Below are positions 40,384-52,600 of a stretch of 64,000 nt of DNA, piece by piece. The notes beneath the pieces were generated by a model that was not told the origin of the DNA, ran no database searches, and saw only the letters and a program-made list of their open reading frames with translations. The stretch's first letter is position 1. Each line of letters starts with the position of its first letter. This DNA comes from Ridgeia piscesae. Lineage: Eukaryota > Annelida > Polychaeta > Sabellida > Siboglinidae. The stretch spans positions 331,001 through 395,000 of the forward strand of contig JAODUO010000478.1 in NCBI GenBank assembly GCA_025642075.2. Direction: 5' to 3'. The position numbers and the translations under genes are program-made.

Positions 40384-40885
40384 TGCTGGTCATTAGCACA
40401 ATGGTACTCATGAGTACAGTGGTTCTCATGAGTATAATGGTGCTCATTAGCACAATGGTACTCATGAGTACAGCGGTGCTCAGAAGAACAATAGTGCTCA
40501 TTAGCACAATGGTTCTCATGAGTACAGTGGTGCTCATGAGTACAGCAGTGCTCATGAGTACAATGGTTCTCATGAGTACAGTGGTGCTCATGATTACAAT
40601 GCTGCTCATGAATACAATGGTGCTCATTAGCACAGAGGTTCTCATGAGTACAGTGGTGCTCATGAGTACAATAGTGCTCATTAACACAGAGATTCTCATG
40701 AGTACAATGGTGCTCATGAGTACAATGGTGCTCATTAGCACAATGGCTCTCATGAGTACAGCAGTACTCATGAGTACAGCAGTGCTCATGGGTACAATGG
40801 TGCTCATGAGCTCAACAGTGTTCATGAGTATAGCGATGCTCATGAGCTCAACTGTGCTCATGAGCACAACAGTGCTCATGCTGTT
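40384..40885. repeat. 18-bp quasi-palindromic minisatellite
   Basis: About 28 units of GTGCTCATGAGTACAATG repeat with variants (CATTAGCAC, TTCTCATGAG, AGCAGTG). Each unit is centred on the palindrome CTCATGAG, flanked by GTGCT and GTAC, so the reverse complement is nearly the same sequence. Both strands therefore encode MSTIVL/MSTMVL-type hexapeptides in frames of 219 (plus) and 178 (minus) codons. There is no signal peptide, exon context or non-repetitive domain to support a gene. Copies are more divergent than those in the 17- and 21-bp arrays. Confidence 0.93.
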
Positions 40886-42504
40886 GCTCACGGTGTGTGG
40901 ACAAAACCACCTCCGGACAAAAGCCCCTCATGGAGCATTTTTAACCAGAAAGCTTATGACTGCCGATTCCTTTCACCACACAAGTACACCATCCTACCCC
41001 ATCTGGGGCATAACTACAGGCATGATCAGGTCCAAGTTGTAGTCAGTCTGTCTTCATGTCTGATCTCGCGGTCCTGTGAGAACGGGAAAGGTCATCCCAC
41101 CCCGGTGAAATGTCAGAGGATCTCCCTGAATGTTGTTAGACTTATCCAATGAATCATCTCATCCAATATGCCCAGGAAATTCAACTCCATCACTGTGCAC
41201 TGCTAATGACTATGGCAGTATAACAACCTTCATCCCAATGCTACATGAGTACTGCCGATGCTGCCTGAATGGTAGAGTTAAACTGGATCAATCATTTAAA
41301 TTATGAATATTATACACCAGTATATTTTCAGTATACTTCTGCCGAATATAGCAATAGGTGAAAACGTTTAAGTAAATACTGGTGTAGTATTTAAATATAT
41401 TTAAATATATTTGTATGAAAGTATGCTTTTTACACAAACATCAAAATATGCATAATCACCTGTTTAGATGCAGGTATTCGTGAATACACTAAATAGTCAA
41501 ACACATCTATGAGGAATAAACATTTGGTACCACTGATGACCTATAGCATCAATGTAAATAAGTAGTCGTCAGTGGCCGGGTAATCCTGGGTGTATCATTC
41601 TTTAGAACTTTTGTTATCTCTCCAACACAGGGATACCTCCATCCTAACGGCGATTCATCCCAACACATCCTTTTTGGTTTTACTAACTTTCTTAATGCTG
41701 ATTCACAAAAAAACATATATTCAAAGATATTCTATATGTATTAAATCAGGATCACTGTTCTTTCAAACTCGAGATAGACGGCGATACAAATTACAACATA
41801 TAACCTTGTGAAGTAGCCCGGGGGGGGGGGTGTAAGGTGGATTTGATAAAAGATGCATTTTGGGGAGTACACCTTGATTTCTGCAAGTTTTTCTGAATTT
41901 TTCCCCCCAAAATACATCTGGGCAAGGGTTTCTGCCAAAGAGGAACACTGTGTGAATGATACATTACACTTTGCCCAGTCAACCTGACTCTTTCATGGAG
42001 TGACCCATTTGGACAATGAAAATCAGCACAACTTGTCATTACAGAATTACAAAATCAAACAATCCATCTCTCCCCCTAACCAAACAATGACACACACACA
42101 CATGGCACCCTGCAATTGTCACTTGGATGAGCCAGCATTACCCAACCCCCACCCCTGCAATCACCCACTTATGCTAATACGCCACCCCTCCCCATTGTCC
42201 AGCCACCCATGGTGACCAGCATAAATTGACCAGAAAGTGTTTAGTGAGCTCATCATGGTGTCTCCTTCCTGCAGGTGTCCGAAGTGAAAGGAACAGTTTG
42301 AAAGACCTCAAAGACCGACCCACAGTCTGCAAGAGTCACACAGGCTAATGCATAGATCTCTTATCTTTCACACATTGCCAGTGTCCAGTCTTTGTCCACT
42401 CACAGGAGCTTCTGTCAACTGGTCAGCATTACACCTGGTGATGAGACCAGTATCGGAGCTGGGATCAGTACATTCCTGGAGCTGTCAGTTGTGCCAGGGT
42501 GGGC
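40886..42504. other. Unique DNA with a G-run and hairpin
   Basis: No gene is recognised. An 11-G homopolymer lies at 41820-41830. Just after it, AGATGCATTTTGGGG (41851-41865) and CCCCAAAATACATCT (41905-41919) form an inverted repeat with one mismatch and a 39-base loop. The 41280-41420 part is AT-rich with repeated ATTTAAATAT strings. Confidence 0.5.
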
Positions 42505-42700
42505 AGGGAGGGGTCAAGGATTTTGTCATCAAATCTTCAAATCTGTCCAGGAGCCAATTGAAAGGAGGTGGCAAAGGATCATGGATTTGACCATTGAATT
42601 TGTCCAGGAGCCAACTGTAAGGGGATGGGAGGGGGTCAAGGATTTGGTCATCAAATCTGTCCAAGCTGAAGGATGTGGTGGTCAAATCTTCAAAATCTGA
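42505..42700. repeat. Three-copy minisatellite, about 58 bp unit
   Basis: Degenerate copies follow the pattern GGTCAAGGATTTTGTCATCA, AATCTGTCCAGGAGCCAA, then a G-rich link (GGAGGTGGCAAA or GGGGATGGGAGGG). The copies begin near 42512, 42567 and 42625. Open frames across it are incidental. Confidence 0.75.
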
Positions 42701-43010
42701 CCACCAGAGGCTGGAGTCTTAAGGAATCTCAAAGCCCACCCACATCAAGGCAAGAATCTGAAGCCCCTTTCATAGGGAGAATATATTTTGGAATAAATGA
42801 AGTTACATTGATACAAAACCATTACCGTACATTCAATCCTTGATTAGTTATTTTTCTCAGGTATATAGGTTACTGTTTTGGGAGAAAGGTTATCCTGGCA
42901 TAACCACACAATGAAAGGGGGAAGGTTTTTTGTTTGGTGACAGAATGACACCACTCAACATGGCTTTGCTGAATGTTCTCAGGCAATAAAATAGAATTAC
43001 AAACTGCATG
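42701..43010. other. Spacer, nothing identified
   Basis: Unique AT-rich sequence without a recognisable gene or repeat. Confidence 0.5.
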
Positions 43011-44130
43011 AACACAGCCACAGGGGGAACACAGCCACAGGGAGAACACAGCCACAGAGAGAACACAGCCACAGGGGGAACACAGCCACAGAGAGAACAC
43101 AGCCACAGGGGGAACACAGCCACAGGGGGAACACAGCCACAGGGGGAACACAGCCACAGAGAGAACACAGCCACAGGGGGAACACAGCCACAGGGGGAAC
43201 ACAGCCACAGGGGGAACACAGCCACAGAGAGAACACAGCCACAGAGAGAACACAGCCACAGGGGGAACACAGCCACAGGGGGAACACAGCCACAGAGAGA
43301 ACACAGCCACAGAGAGAACACAGCCACAGGGGAACACAGCCACAGAGAGAACACAGCCACAGGGAGAACACAGCCACAGGGAGAACACAGCCACAGAGAG
43401 AACACAGCCACAGAGAGAACACAGCCACACAGAGAACACAGCCACAGAGAGAACACAGCCACACAGAGAACACAGCCACAGAGAGAACACAGCCAGAGAG
43501 AGAACACAGCCACAGGGAGAACACAGCCACAGGGAGAACACAGCCACAGAGAGAACACAGCCACAGAGAGAACACAGCCACAGGGAGAACACAGCCACAG
43601 AGAGAACACAGCCACAGGGAGAACACAGCCACAGAGAGAACACAGCCACAGAGAGAACACAGCCACAGAAAGAACACAGCCACAGAGAGAACACAGCCAC
43701 AGAGAGAACACAGCCACAGAGAGGGAAACAGCCACAGGGGGAACACAGCCACAGAGAGAACACAGCCACAGAGAGAACACAGCCACAGAGAGAACACAGC
43801 CACAGAGAGAACACAGCCACACAGCCACAGAGAGTACAAAGCCACAGAGAGAACACAGCCACACAGAGAACACAGCCACAGAGAGAACACAGCCACAGAG
43901 AGAACACAGCCACAGGGAGAACACAGCCACAGAGAGAACACAGCCACAGAGAGAACACAGCCACAGAGAGAACACAGGGAGAACACAGCCACAGAGAGAA
44001 CACAGCCACAGAGAGAACACAGCCACAGAGAGAACACAGCCACAGGAGAACACAGCCACAGAGAGAACACAGCCACAGAGAGAACACAGCCACAGAGAGA
44101 ACACAGCCACAGAGAGAACACAGCCACAGG
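43011..44130. repeat. 17-bp minisatellite, about 66 copies
   Basis: The unit is ACACAGCCACAGAGAGA, with main variants in the last bases (GGGGGA, GGGAGA, CAGAGA, AAAGA). Since 17 is coprime to 3, three units make a 17-residue period (QPQREHSHRENTATERT on plus, WLCSLCGCVLSVAVFSL on minus). All frames are open for about 390-417 codons. The GGGGGA variant is concentrated in the left third (43011-43330), GGGAGA units are scattered in the middle, and GAGAGA dominates the right. Occasional units have lost a base or carry an extra insertion (for example near 43330, 43725 and 43825). Confidence 0.95.
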
Positions 44131-44640
44131 CAGGAAATTCCATTCCGAATAATTATTCCACACCTAGAACAGTCACATTATTCCTTCATGTGTTAATTGT
44201 TATTCCACAACTTCACCATCTAAGGAAAGCGTCATAGGAAATAAGGTCACAGAATAATTTTATTCAAAACTATCTTGTAAATATAAAGGTTTGTCCTTGC
44301 ACCACTGTAGGCTGGGTTTTAGAAAGTGGGTACGGTATGTCTTGATTTTGACAATGTCTAGGCCATAATGTTGCTGGGAAAGGGGATTCGCTGGGAAGAT
44401 CTCGGAATGTCTTCAGCCTTGGTCCTGAGGGATGTTTCTTGGAATCATTAAGCCTCTGCTAGACTGAGTTCACAGAACCTTCGCCTTGTACTCAAACAAG
44501 ATAATTGATCAGCCGTTCCACACGGGCCACATCCCAAGTTAAGCATGCCAATTACAGAGCTTCAGGGCATAAGACTGTCTGGGAGGACTCAAGGCACTGC
44601 TGCAGACACCGAGCTGTTCTCAACGACTACCTGTTAACAT
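44131..44640. other. Spacer, nothing identified
   Basis: Unique sequence without a recognisable gene or repeat. Confidence 0.5.
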
Positions 44641-44792
44641 CTGTACAGGTGTGTGTGCATGTGTACGTTTGTTTATGTGCGTTTGTTTATGCGTGCGTTT
44701 GTGTGTGTGTCTGTCTGTCTGTAATTTATATGTAGGATTATGCATGTATGTGTGAGTGTGTGTGTGTGTGTGTGCGTGTGCTGTGTGTGCGT

Positions 44793-44833
<41 letters not shown>

Positions 44834-45105
44834 CGCACGCTTGTATGTGTGCGTGTGTGTGTGCATTCATATGTGTGCGTGCATTAGTTTGCATGTGTGA
44901 GTGTTTGTAAGAGCATAAATGTGCATGCTTGTAAGGGTTCAAATAAAGGTATGCTAACATATGTGTCCACCCAATCATTGTACAATCATACATCATGTAC
45001 AAAGTTACACACGTGTACACGTGTAAACACATATCTATAAGCACACACTCACATACACGTGTGCGCATGCATGCACGCGCGCACGCGCGCACGCAGACAC
45101 ACAGT
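44641..45105. repeat. Alternating purine/pyrimidine low-complexity region
   Basis: Impure TG/CG-rich repeats include a (TG)n block at about 44750-44825, a GTGTGCGCGCGCGCGCACGC run at about 44820-44840, and a second CGCGCGCACGCGCGCACGC run at about 45074-45095. Between them is ordinary sequence with scattered GTGTGC strings. CG alternation is the most Z-DNA-prone sequence type. Frames on both strands are artefacts. Confidence 0.85.
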
Positions 45106-48100
45106 TACAATCTTGACACTGGTCTTAAACCATCACTGTCAAACTTACCAAGAGCAACAAAACTAGAATGAGGAAATTCCTAGAATATACCCTTCCCTTC
45201 CCTTCCCCATTCCCCAGGGCTGTTTCCCTCTCCACAGACAGGTAGGTATGCACTAGGCAGGGGCAGCTGATCAGTGTGAATGACCACTAATCAAGCCACA
45301 TCTGACCACTGGACATTTGACCAGCTGACAATATGTCTAACTACATGTGTCTCACTTTAATGACCCAACTGGCACCTCCCTAGGTACAGCACCCTGCCCC
45401 ATCAAAGGGGGGCACTTTTGATGTGCCCCCATCAGATGGAATCTACTGACATAACCAGCCCCAGGCTCTGTTATTTATGACTCAATTAGACCTGGACCCC
45501 TCTGGGCTGTGGAGCTGTTGGCTGTTTGCTTAACAAATTGATATTAAGCATAACCCTGGGCTCAAATTAGCTGTAGCCAGTAAATGAAACAGCAATTACC
45601 CTAACAGTTGCCACAGGGGGTGGGGTAGGTATGGTGGTAGGTGAGAAACAGGGCCACCACACAGGTGGCGGATATCACCCCTTCACAAATACCCAGTCTG
45701 GGAATGAATTGACAGTTTTGTCAAACCACCCTTTGAAGACCCTATGAATTATTCATACAAAATCACAAAATATGTCTTTGAACGGAACACTGTTAAAATG
45801 AGAAATATCACAGTCGTTGCAATAAAATGTGTAAAGATGAACCAGCACTAAAACTGGCAGAAATAGTACCAACAAATTTAATTTCATACATGATTATACC
45901 AAACACTTTTGAAGACACCTGGCATTATAAAAACTTATATCCTACATTCCAAAGTTGTATTCAGAAGTGTAAAAATATGCCTGTAAAACACATTTATTTA
46001 CTTTTTTACATAAATTTACTGAAGCGCACTATTTGCACAGAGCGATTCGCACCGAACAGAACAGACAAAGACGCCGGAATGGAACATCCATACCCCCCTT
46101 ATTCACCCCCTTCACATTCGACAGCCGAGGCAGGTGGATTCACGAGGCATGCCTCAACTTGACTGGAAGCCAACGCTGGCCTTGACCTTCTCTTTATTTC
46201 ATTAAACCACTACCACTTGTGAAAAATGATGAAACGACAGAAACTGAACAGTATACGTACACACAAACAAATGAGGATCGTCGAAAATAGCAACAGCGAA
46301 GTGCCGTTTATGTAAAAACCAAGCAACTCTTGTACTTTTTCATGATTGATCATTTGAAATGAGAAATAATACCACAGGAAGGACAGGAAGGAGACTTACA
46401 AAAAAGACATTTTCAGAAAAAATTTGTGTGTTTATTGTAAAGGCACAAGGCCAGCACCACGGGTTGTCCTTGCCTCAGAATAATTTATTTCACTTCCTGT
46501 GGCTTTACGTCAGCATTTGTACTAGCGACAGGTGCAAAGAAAGTCATATCTTTGACTTACCTATGTTGCTAAATCGTGTAAATCCAGATGAGGATGCATG
46601 TCGACAATGAACTGTTTACATTGTAGTTGGTCGACTGGAACAAATAACAGAACAACTCTAAAATATATTCAGAAATTAAAATAAATAGACATTATAAACT
46701 TTTTACAACATAATGGTAATGATTTATTGTCATCATGAATGTCCTTCCTAAAAAAAAATTCTTCAAATTCTGCCTCTTCCTATTATTATCTGCATTCCTT
46801 TTGTATATTTTATTTCCTGTGAGTTTCCTCGCCAATACATATTTTTCTGTGACTTTTTCCTGTAATTATATTTCTGCACACAGAAGATTCAAATTCAATG
46901 AAGTCCTTACCTATTTTGACAGTACAATTGAAAAAATGTGTAAACATTACCTTTTGTCTCACAACATTTGTGTACAGAAACACCCATAGAGTAACCATGT
47001 TTGAATACAACAATTACTCCGAATTAGATTTTGTTATATAATTATGTGAGTGGGGCTATGTCCAAGTGGGGTTTTATTTGTGTGGGGTTATGCCCGCTTG
47101 GGGATTTTTCCAGTGGGGCTATGTCAATTTTCCACAATATCTACAAGTAATAACTGCATCATATTATAGTCTTTGGCAAACAGAGAATGGCAGGAAATGT
47201 AACAGACAGCGCAACTTCTGGCAAGATGCCTTAAAGTCGAAGCTCTGTAATTATGACTCCAGCATTACCACATGTTTATATTCTCTACAACGGCAGACTC
47301 TGCTGTGATCCCATCACAACAATACTTACTTTTCAACATCATCAATTATTCAGCATTTTCCATTATTTTCACAACAACAAGTCACAAGATTGTCACCCAA
47401 GCAGCCTACTCCAGATGGCCAGCGAACAAGGCAGCCATCGGCAATTTAATGATTTTTCATCTATTTATAGCCCAAACTCGCCCTTATCAGATCTCATTTT
47501 CATTTTAGGACACATTCACACTGCTGGCATTAACACTATCTGTTGATAGGCTGTACTGGCGTAATCTATGTAAATACATCTTTTCTGGCTACAGTAATAA
47601 AAAAACAATTATGAAGACACTTGTATATATGTCTGCTGCCACGTCCAACTCTGATTATATTGACACTAAAACCAATATTTGCAATCCAAGGGTGGTAGTT
47701 AATTACTAAGACATATATCCTATATAATATACCTCTACAAACATTCATTGAACCTGTCGTGTTTTGTCCTGGTCTTAGACGGCATTCGTCACAACCACTT
47801 CACCAAAGAGAACAGTGCAGATGTGATATAATTATCAATTTCAGGGCCAACGTTTAATGGTCATAACCAAAACAGCCAAATCATTAATGGTGACAAGATG
47901 ATTGGCTCTGCTTGACATCAGCATTTTCACAATTTGAGGTGATATGGCAGGGTATATTGATACACTTGAGTGTCTGCGTGGAAAACTGGACACTGTTATA
48001 ACTTCACGGTTTATTTTCGAAGGTGTACTGTTTTTAAAGAAGGAAAAACAATGTAGAAAGAATATTAAAACGACACTCAATCTTTATAGGACTCAACAGA

Positions 48101-49360
48101 TATTAAATTGATAAAACTGCAGAATACCAGATATTCTGCAATTATTGTGTAATTTTTACTAGTAAAAATTATCAAATGCCAGAAGGACCATACCAAAATC
48201 ATTTGTACTCATTTCTGGATAATTAAACACTTAGTTCTCCGAAAATATACCCTGGAAATTTGAGTGAAACATAGAGTGGGCAAATGACCACCAAAGACAA
48301 CATTTATGACAAAGCTGAGAGACAGCCAGCAAATCAAAACTGACAGTCACCGTGTCATCTTCATTGCTCCTCTCGCTAATTACTGTGATCATATTTGTGG
48401 TTCACACACGCCCTGGGGACCTCATCTATACAGGTGTAAGACAAGTGTATGACACCTGTCATCCAAGGCCCACTTATTCACCCTTATAAATACCCCACAG
48501 TTGAGGGTTTAGTGGCCACCGTTATCTCTCAGTGTCTCGTCGAACTCTGGTCAACAAATGACCTGGACAAAACCCACAATTTGCAGAAAACGCATTGTTC
48601 TCTGACAATAAGAAACTGCAGACAAAAACCAGTATCGAGTATCATATTTTTTTCACGGTATGGAAGACAGAAGGCATTTTGTAGAAGGGTGAGAACCGAA
48701 ACGTTTCTATCTGTGAAATATAGACATTCCTATTTCTATTATATATTTCAAGACACAACATTTCAAATATTATATTAAAAATTCCACACACCTGTAGGAC
48801 TTAACTAGTATTGATAAGTGCTCTGCTGCCCTTGGTGACAGATGCACAGTGCCGGTAAAATAAAAGAAAGATTTAAATGTTCATCTTCACATACGAGTGA
48901 ATAATCTGAAAGTATTAACATCACATTATGGCTTGTAGAAACACAGCTATTTTTTGCAGAATTGTGACTGGACCACCAATTTTTTTTATTTCATAAAAAA
49001 TATTTTTGTATTTAATCAAAATTAAACAAATTCAAAAAATTTTGAACTAGCAAGTAATAGTGAACAAAGTGGAGTCAAAACAGTTTTGATTCTACCACTA
49101 AAACAAACAGCATACATCTTCCTCCGCTTGATATTTTATTTGAAATTATAAAAAACATAGCTTATTATTTTATTACTTACTTACTAATTAACAAACAGAA
49201 TAATACAAATGTATTCCAGAAAAAAAAATCTATTTCTAGATTGAAATCCAGATCTAAACTAACACAAGCAGCAGGGAGTGTTCAACTTTGCATTTTGTTG
49301 GGGGGAAATGTTCCGAATTTGGGGTGTATTGAAAAGAAAAAGATCTGGGGACTGGGAATT
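45106..49360. other. Unique DNA with a candidate enhancer and hairpins
   Basis: The 45350-45620 part has balanced composition and repeated TTAATT/AATTAG and ATTGATATTAAG strings, reminiscent of a regulatory element. Degenerate GTGGGGCTATGTCC-type copies occur at 47045-47120. Two adjacent hairpins lie at 48118-48170. An AT-rich belt covers about 48890-49230. Short frames at 45827-46162 and 46735-46989 show no family motif. Confidence 0.4.
48118..48170. repeat. Two adjacent perfect inverted repeats
   Basis: TGCAGAATA (48118-48126) pairs with TATTCTGCA (48132-48140) around a 5-base loop. Ten bases later AATTTTTACTAGTAAAAATT (48151-48170) is a perfect 20-base palindrome. They could be a cruciform-prone site or the remnant of a small inverted-repeat element. 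Confidence 0.8.
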
Positions 49361-49363
49361 ATA

Positions 49364-49630
49364 GCTTTATGCAGAGACCTGTCCAACCGTCATTTGGATG
49401 GGTAAACCTGTTTTGGACGGGTAGAAATGTGTCGATGGGTAAAAAAAGTCTAAAAAATCATAAATATTGTCAATTATGCCTTAGAAATGAGTGTAAATGA
49501 TGCTACATGTGTGTTTATAGCCAATTTCAGGTTTAAAAAAAACATTTAAAGTTTGTAAACTGGCTTAACAGTAGTCATCCCTGTGTCCACCAAAACATGT
49601 GACTGGCAAACATTTTATCCTGCATAAAGC
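49364..49630. mobile_element. MITE-like element, copy B, 11-bp inverted ends
   Basis: A 267-base segment is bounded by perfect inverted ends GCTTTATGCAG (49364-49374) and CTGCATAAAGC (49620-49630). Its interior aligns with 36974-37250. It has no open frame of note. The presence of two dispersed copies with recognisable inverted ends fits a non-autonomous DNA transposon. A target-site duplication is not evident, so the superfamily cannot be assigned. The right-end segment ACTGGCAAA-CATTTTATCC is the best conserved part between copies. Confidence 0.75.
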
Positions 49631-52600
49631 CCTGGTACTAAATGTCACTGTCAAGATTATCTCAGGAATTAATATTTAGCATGAAGTCCAAGTTTTGCTT
49701 CCATGAATGTGTAAGGACAGAAGACACGGGACATTCAATCTCTGTCCCACCCTGTCTACTTGACCAGCTGGACAGGTCATCTAGTGGACAGTGAGTGACA
49801 AGCAAGGAGGATGTCCACAAGTGTCAAATCTCCAGGCCCCCGGACTACATGTCTCTGTCAATTACCCACAACCTGAGATTATCTTAAAATCAGGTTCACA
49901 TTCTTTTTGTGCCTTAATATGCCTCCAATTTCCACGACCATGACCTTTTTCCATGATTGATGTGAGCTCTCGTCAATGCATCTGTGTCCTGTCATAGTGT
50001 GTAGATGCGTGCATGCACGTGAGTGTGTGTGCATTCACAAACTGCACGTAGGCTAAAATCATGACTTCAGGTCTGTCATGTATAAAATTCACATACATTT
50101 CTGGCGGTTCCATGCTGATTGCTCCAATGACAACTTTTGCCTGTCCCTGTGTATGATTAGCCAAATGATATTTTGTTTGTTGCGCCTTTGAGCTTGAACC
50201 TGTACTATATAATAGGCACTACAGAAGTTTTACAATTATTACTTATTATTATTATCATTATTCTGGGGATTTGGGACGATGTTTGTATGCCTGTATCCTG
50301 TTTTATATAGTTTAAATGGAGACATTTTGACTTGCACATCCACATGTTTTTACTGTTAAAAATCTTAATGAGAAACTTATCAAACTTGTAATGACTGACG
50401 TCTATTTTTTTGTCAAAGGTAGGTTTCTGGTGAAGCCAGGCAGACTTTGTCATATGTAGGCATATTTTGTTTGATGTAGTTACATTTCTTAGCCTCATGA
50501 CAATAAATCAGATTTTGACTGAAGAACCTATCAAAAATGTTACACATTGTCAAATTAAAAGTACTGATTCCAGCAAAAATTATTATGCAAATGTGTTACC
50601 AAAGTGCAAATAAATCTGCCCGTGATACAACAATTTTTTGTAAATTAACACTATGTCAACTGTTCGATAGATGGTTTACACACAATCTGGGGTAGAAACC
50701 AGAAATGTTATCGCACTGGTTTGTGGGATGATTACTAGCCTTACCATGTCCCCAATTGTTAATGGACATTGCCAAAGTGCAAACCTTATATGCAAATTCT
50801 GTTGACCTGTGTTCCTTAAACCTAAAATAGACACATAAAAATCTACTGATAACTGATTAATTTTAAAACTGAGTTAGACTGTGCTTAATTAGTCATTTAG
50901 AACTATTCCCTTATGAAAATGACAAAGGTTCGTTCTCCTTCCCGTCGAAGATGAAAACAATTAAGTCATAAAACACTCTTTAGAGGACGCCACTTGTGTT
51001 CGCCATCCGCACTTTAACGGTCAATGAGAACAAGTTAAAAATCAAAAGAACGTAATAGGTGATAACTGATGTGCTTGTTGCGTGGATGGGCGTATTATGT
51101 GGCAGGAAAAGAATCGTTTTCTTCCAACATGACATTTCAGCACTGTGTATAAAGACATAATTTTTTAAGCAGCAATTGTAAATGGAACCTGTCACCACAC
51201 TGTCAGTACAGATAGTTGCAGGTCAGGCGGGGCGTAGTAAGATATCGTTAAAAAGGTTTCTATATGCTAACTTTAGTGCTTTGCACTATGTAATGACATT
51301 TTACATCACTCATAAATCGCCAGCATAAGGAGAACGTTTTTTGCGAATTCACACCGACAGCTATAACCTGTTTTGCCATTTTCGCGGCCGAGTGGCTCTT
51401 TGGCTATATACGTATTACAACTGTTGTTCTTAAATGTAAATAAACCTATAAATTTACTTTTTTTGTAATGATTCATTTATTATAAAAAATTCTGCAGGTG
51501 ATTACCGGTGGACAGCAAACAAAATGTTACAAGAGAAAGATATGCATGTATTTACTGACTGCAAAATGATCACAAAATAATTTGATAAATTGAACTATCC
51601 AATCTGATGAATTTCTTCGTATTTAAAAAGAATTAATTAGTTTAACCAACCATGACATCGTAAATTATATAAAACTTGTTATCCCAATATTCCATTAAGT
51701 ATTACAAAAAAAGACATCACTTATTTGTTTTACTTATAAATCCTACTAGAACAAAGATTAAAACTGGAAAGATATCATTTTTAATTGACACATATTTTGA
51801 TTTTGAAAAGTCCTGAAAACTGAAACATATCACTAGTTCCACACAATCCCGACAATTAAAATTGCTGCACACCGCCTTTAAATTTAAACATACAGACGCT
51901 GCTGCCAACTTGCAGGCCTCTCATCGATATTATTTCTGCACGCATAATCATTCCACAATACTGTGAAGTGGCCACAGATTTGAAAAGGGGTAATCAATGT
52001 CTACAACTGTCAGGCCTTGCTTCAATTATGACTATGTACATTCACAAGTCTTCCAAAAACATTCCCTCCTGCCATTATCATCAGGACAGGGCAATTGCAA
52101 TCAGACCAATGTCTGACCACTGGTCAGCCCCAGCACCCATTGGTCAACTGCAATACCATGTGGCTTCAAAAAGGGACTTCTGGCCTGCAGATTTCATTAG
52201 GGCCCACAAGTAGATAAACCAAATGTGGACCCCTGCCTATGAAATGGGGGCAATTAGGCAGGTTGGGGCAATTTCAGGTAGATATCAGACACATTAAACT
52301 GCCTGGGGGAAGATAAGTACAAATGGGAGGGGCAATAGGGAGAAGGGGATCTGGGTGGGGGGTCTCAGGGGGAGGGTCTTTGTGGGGATGACAGGCAGAG
52401 AAAGGAGCAGTCAGAATTGTGAAGGCCACATGGGTGCTTGTTGTGGCTGCTGGTTCCACATTGCAATTAATTGATTCTGCTAATGTCTCAGGCTGCACCT
52501 TGATGCCAGACACACAGCAGACTGCTGCAGATGTGCCCAACATGTGACCAGACTAAACAAATGGCACTGTTCAATGCAACTATTTCCCCTGTGACTAGTC

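Noticed and set aside
42870..44237. Frames of 388-417 codons on both strands over the 17-bp array
   Set aside because: Same cause: a stop-free 17-base unit read in all frames. Cys/Val/Leu or His/Arg/Glu peptides are artefacts.
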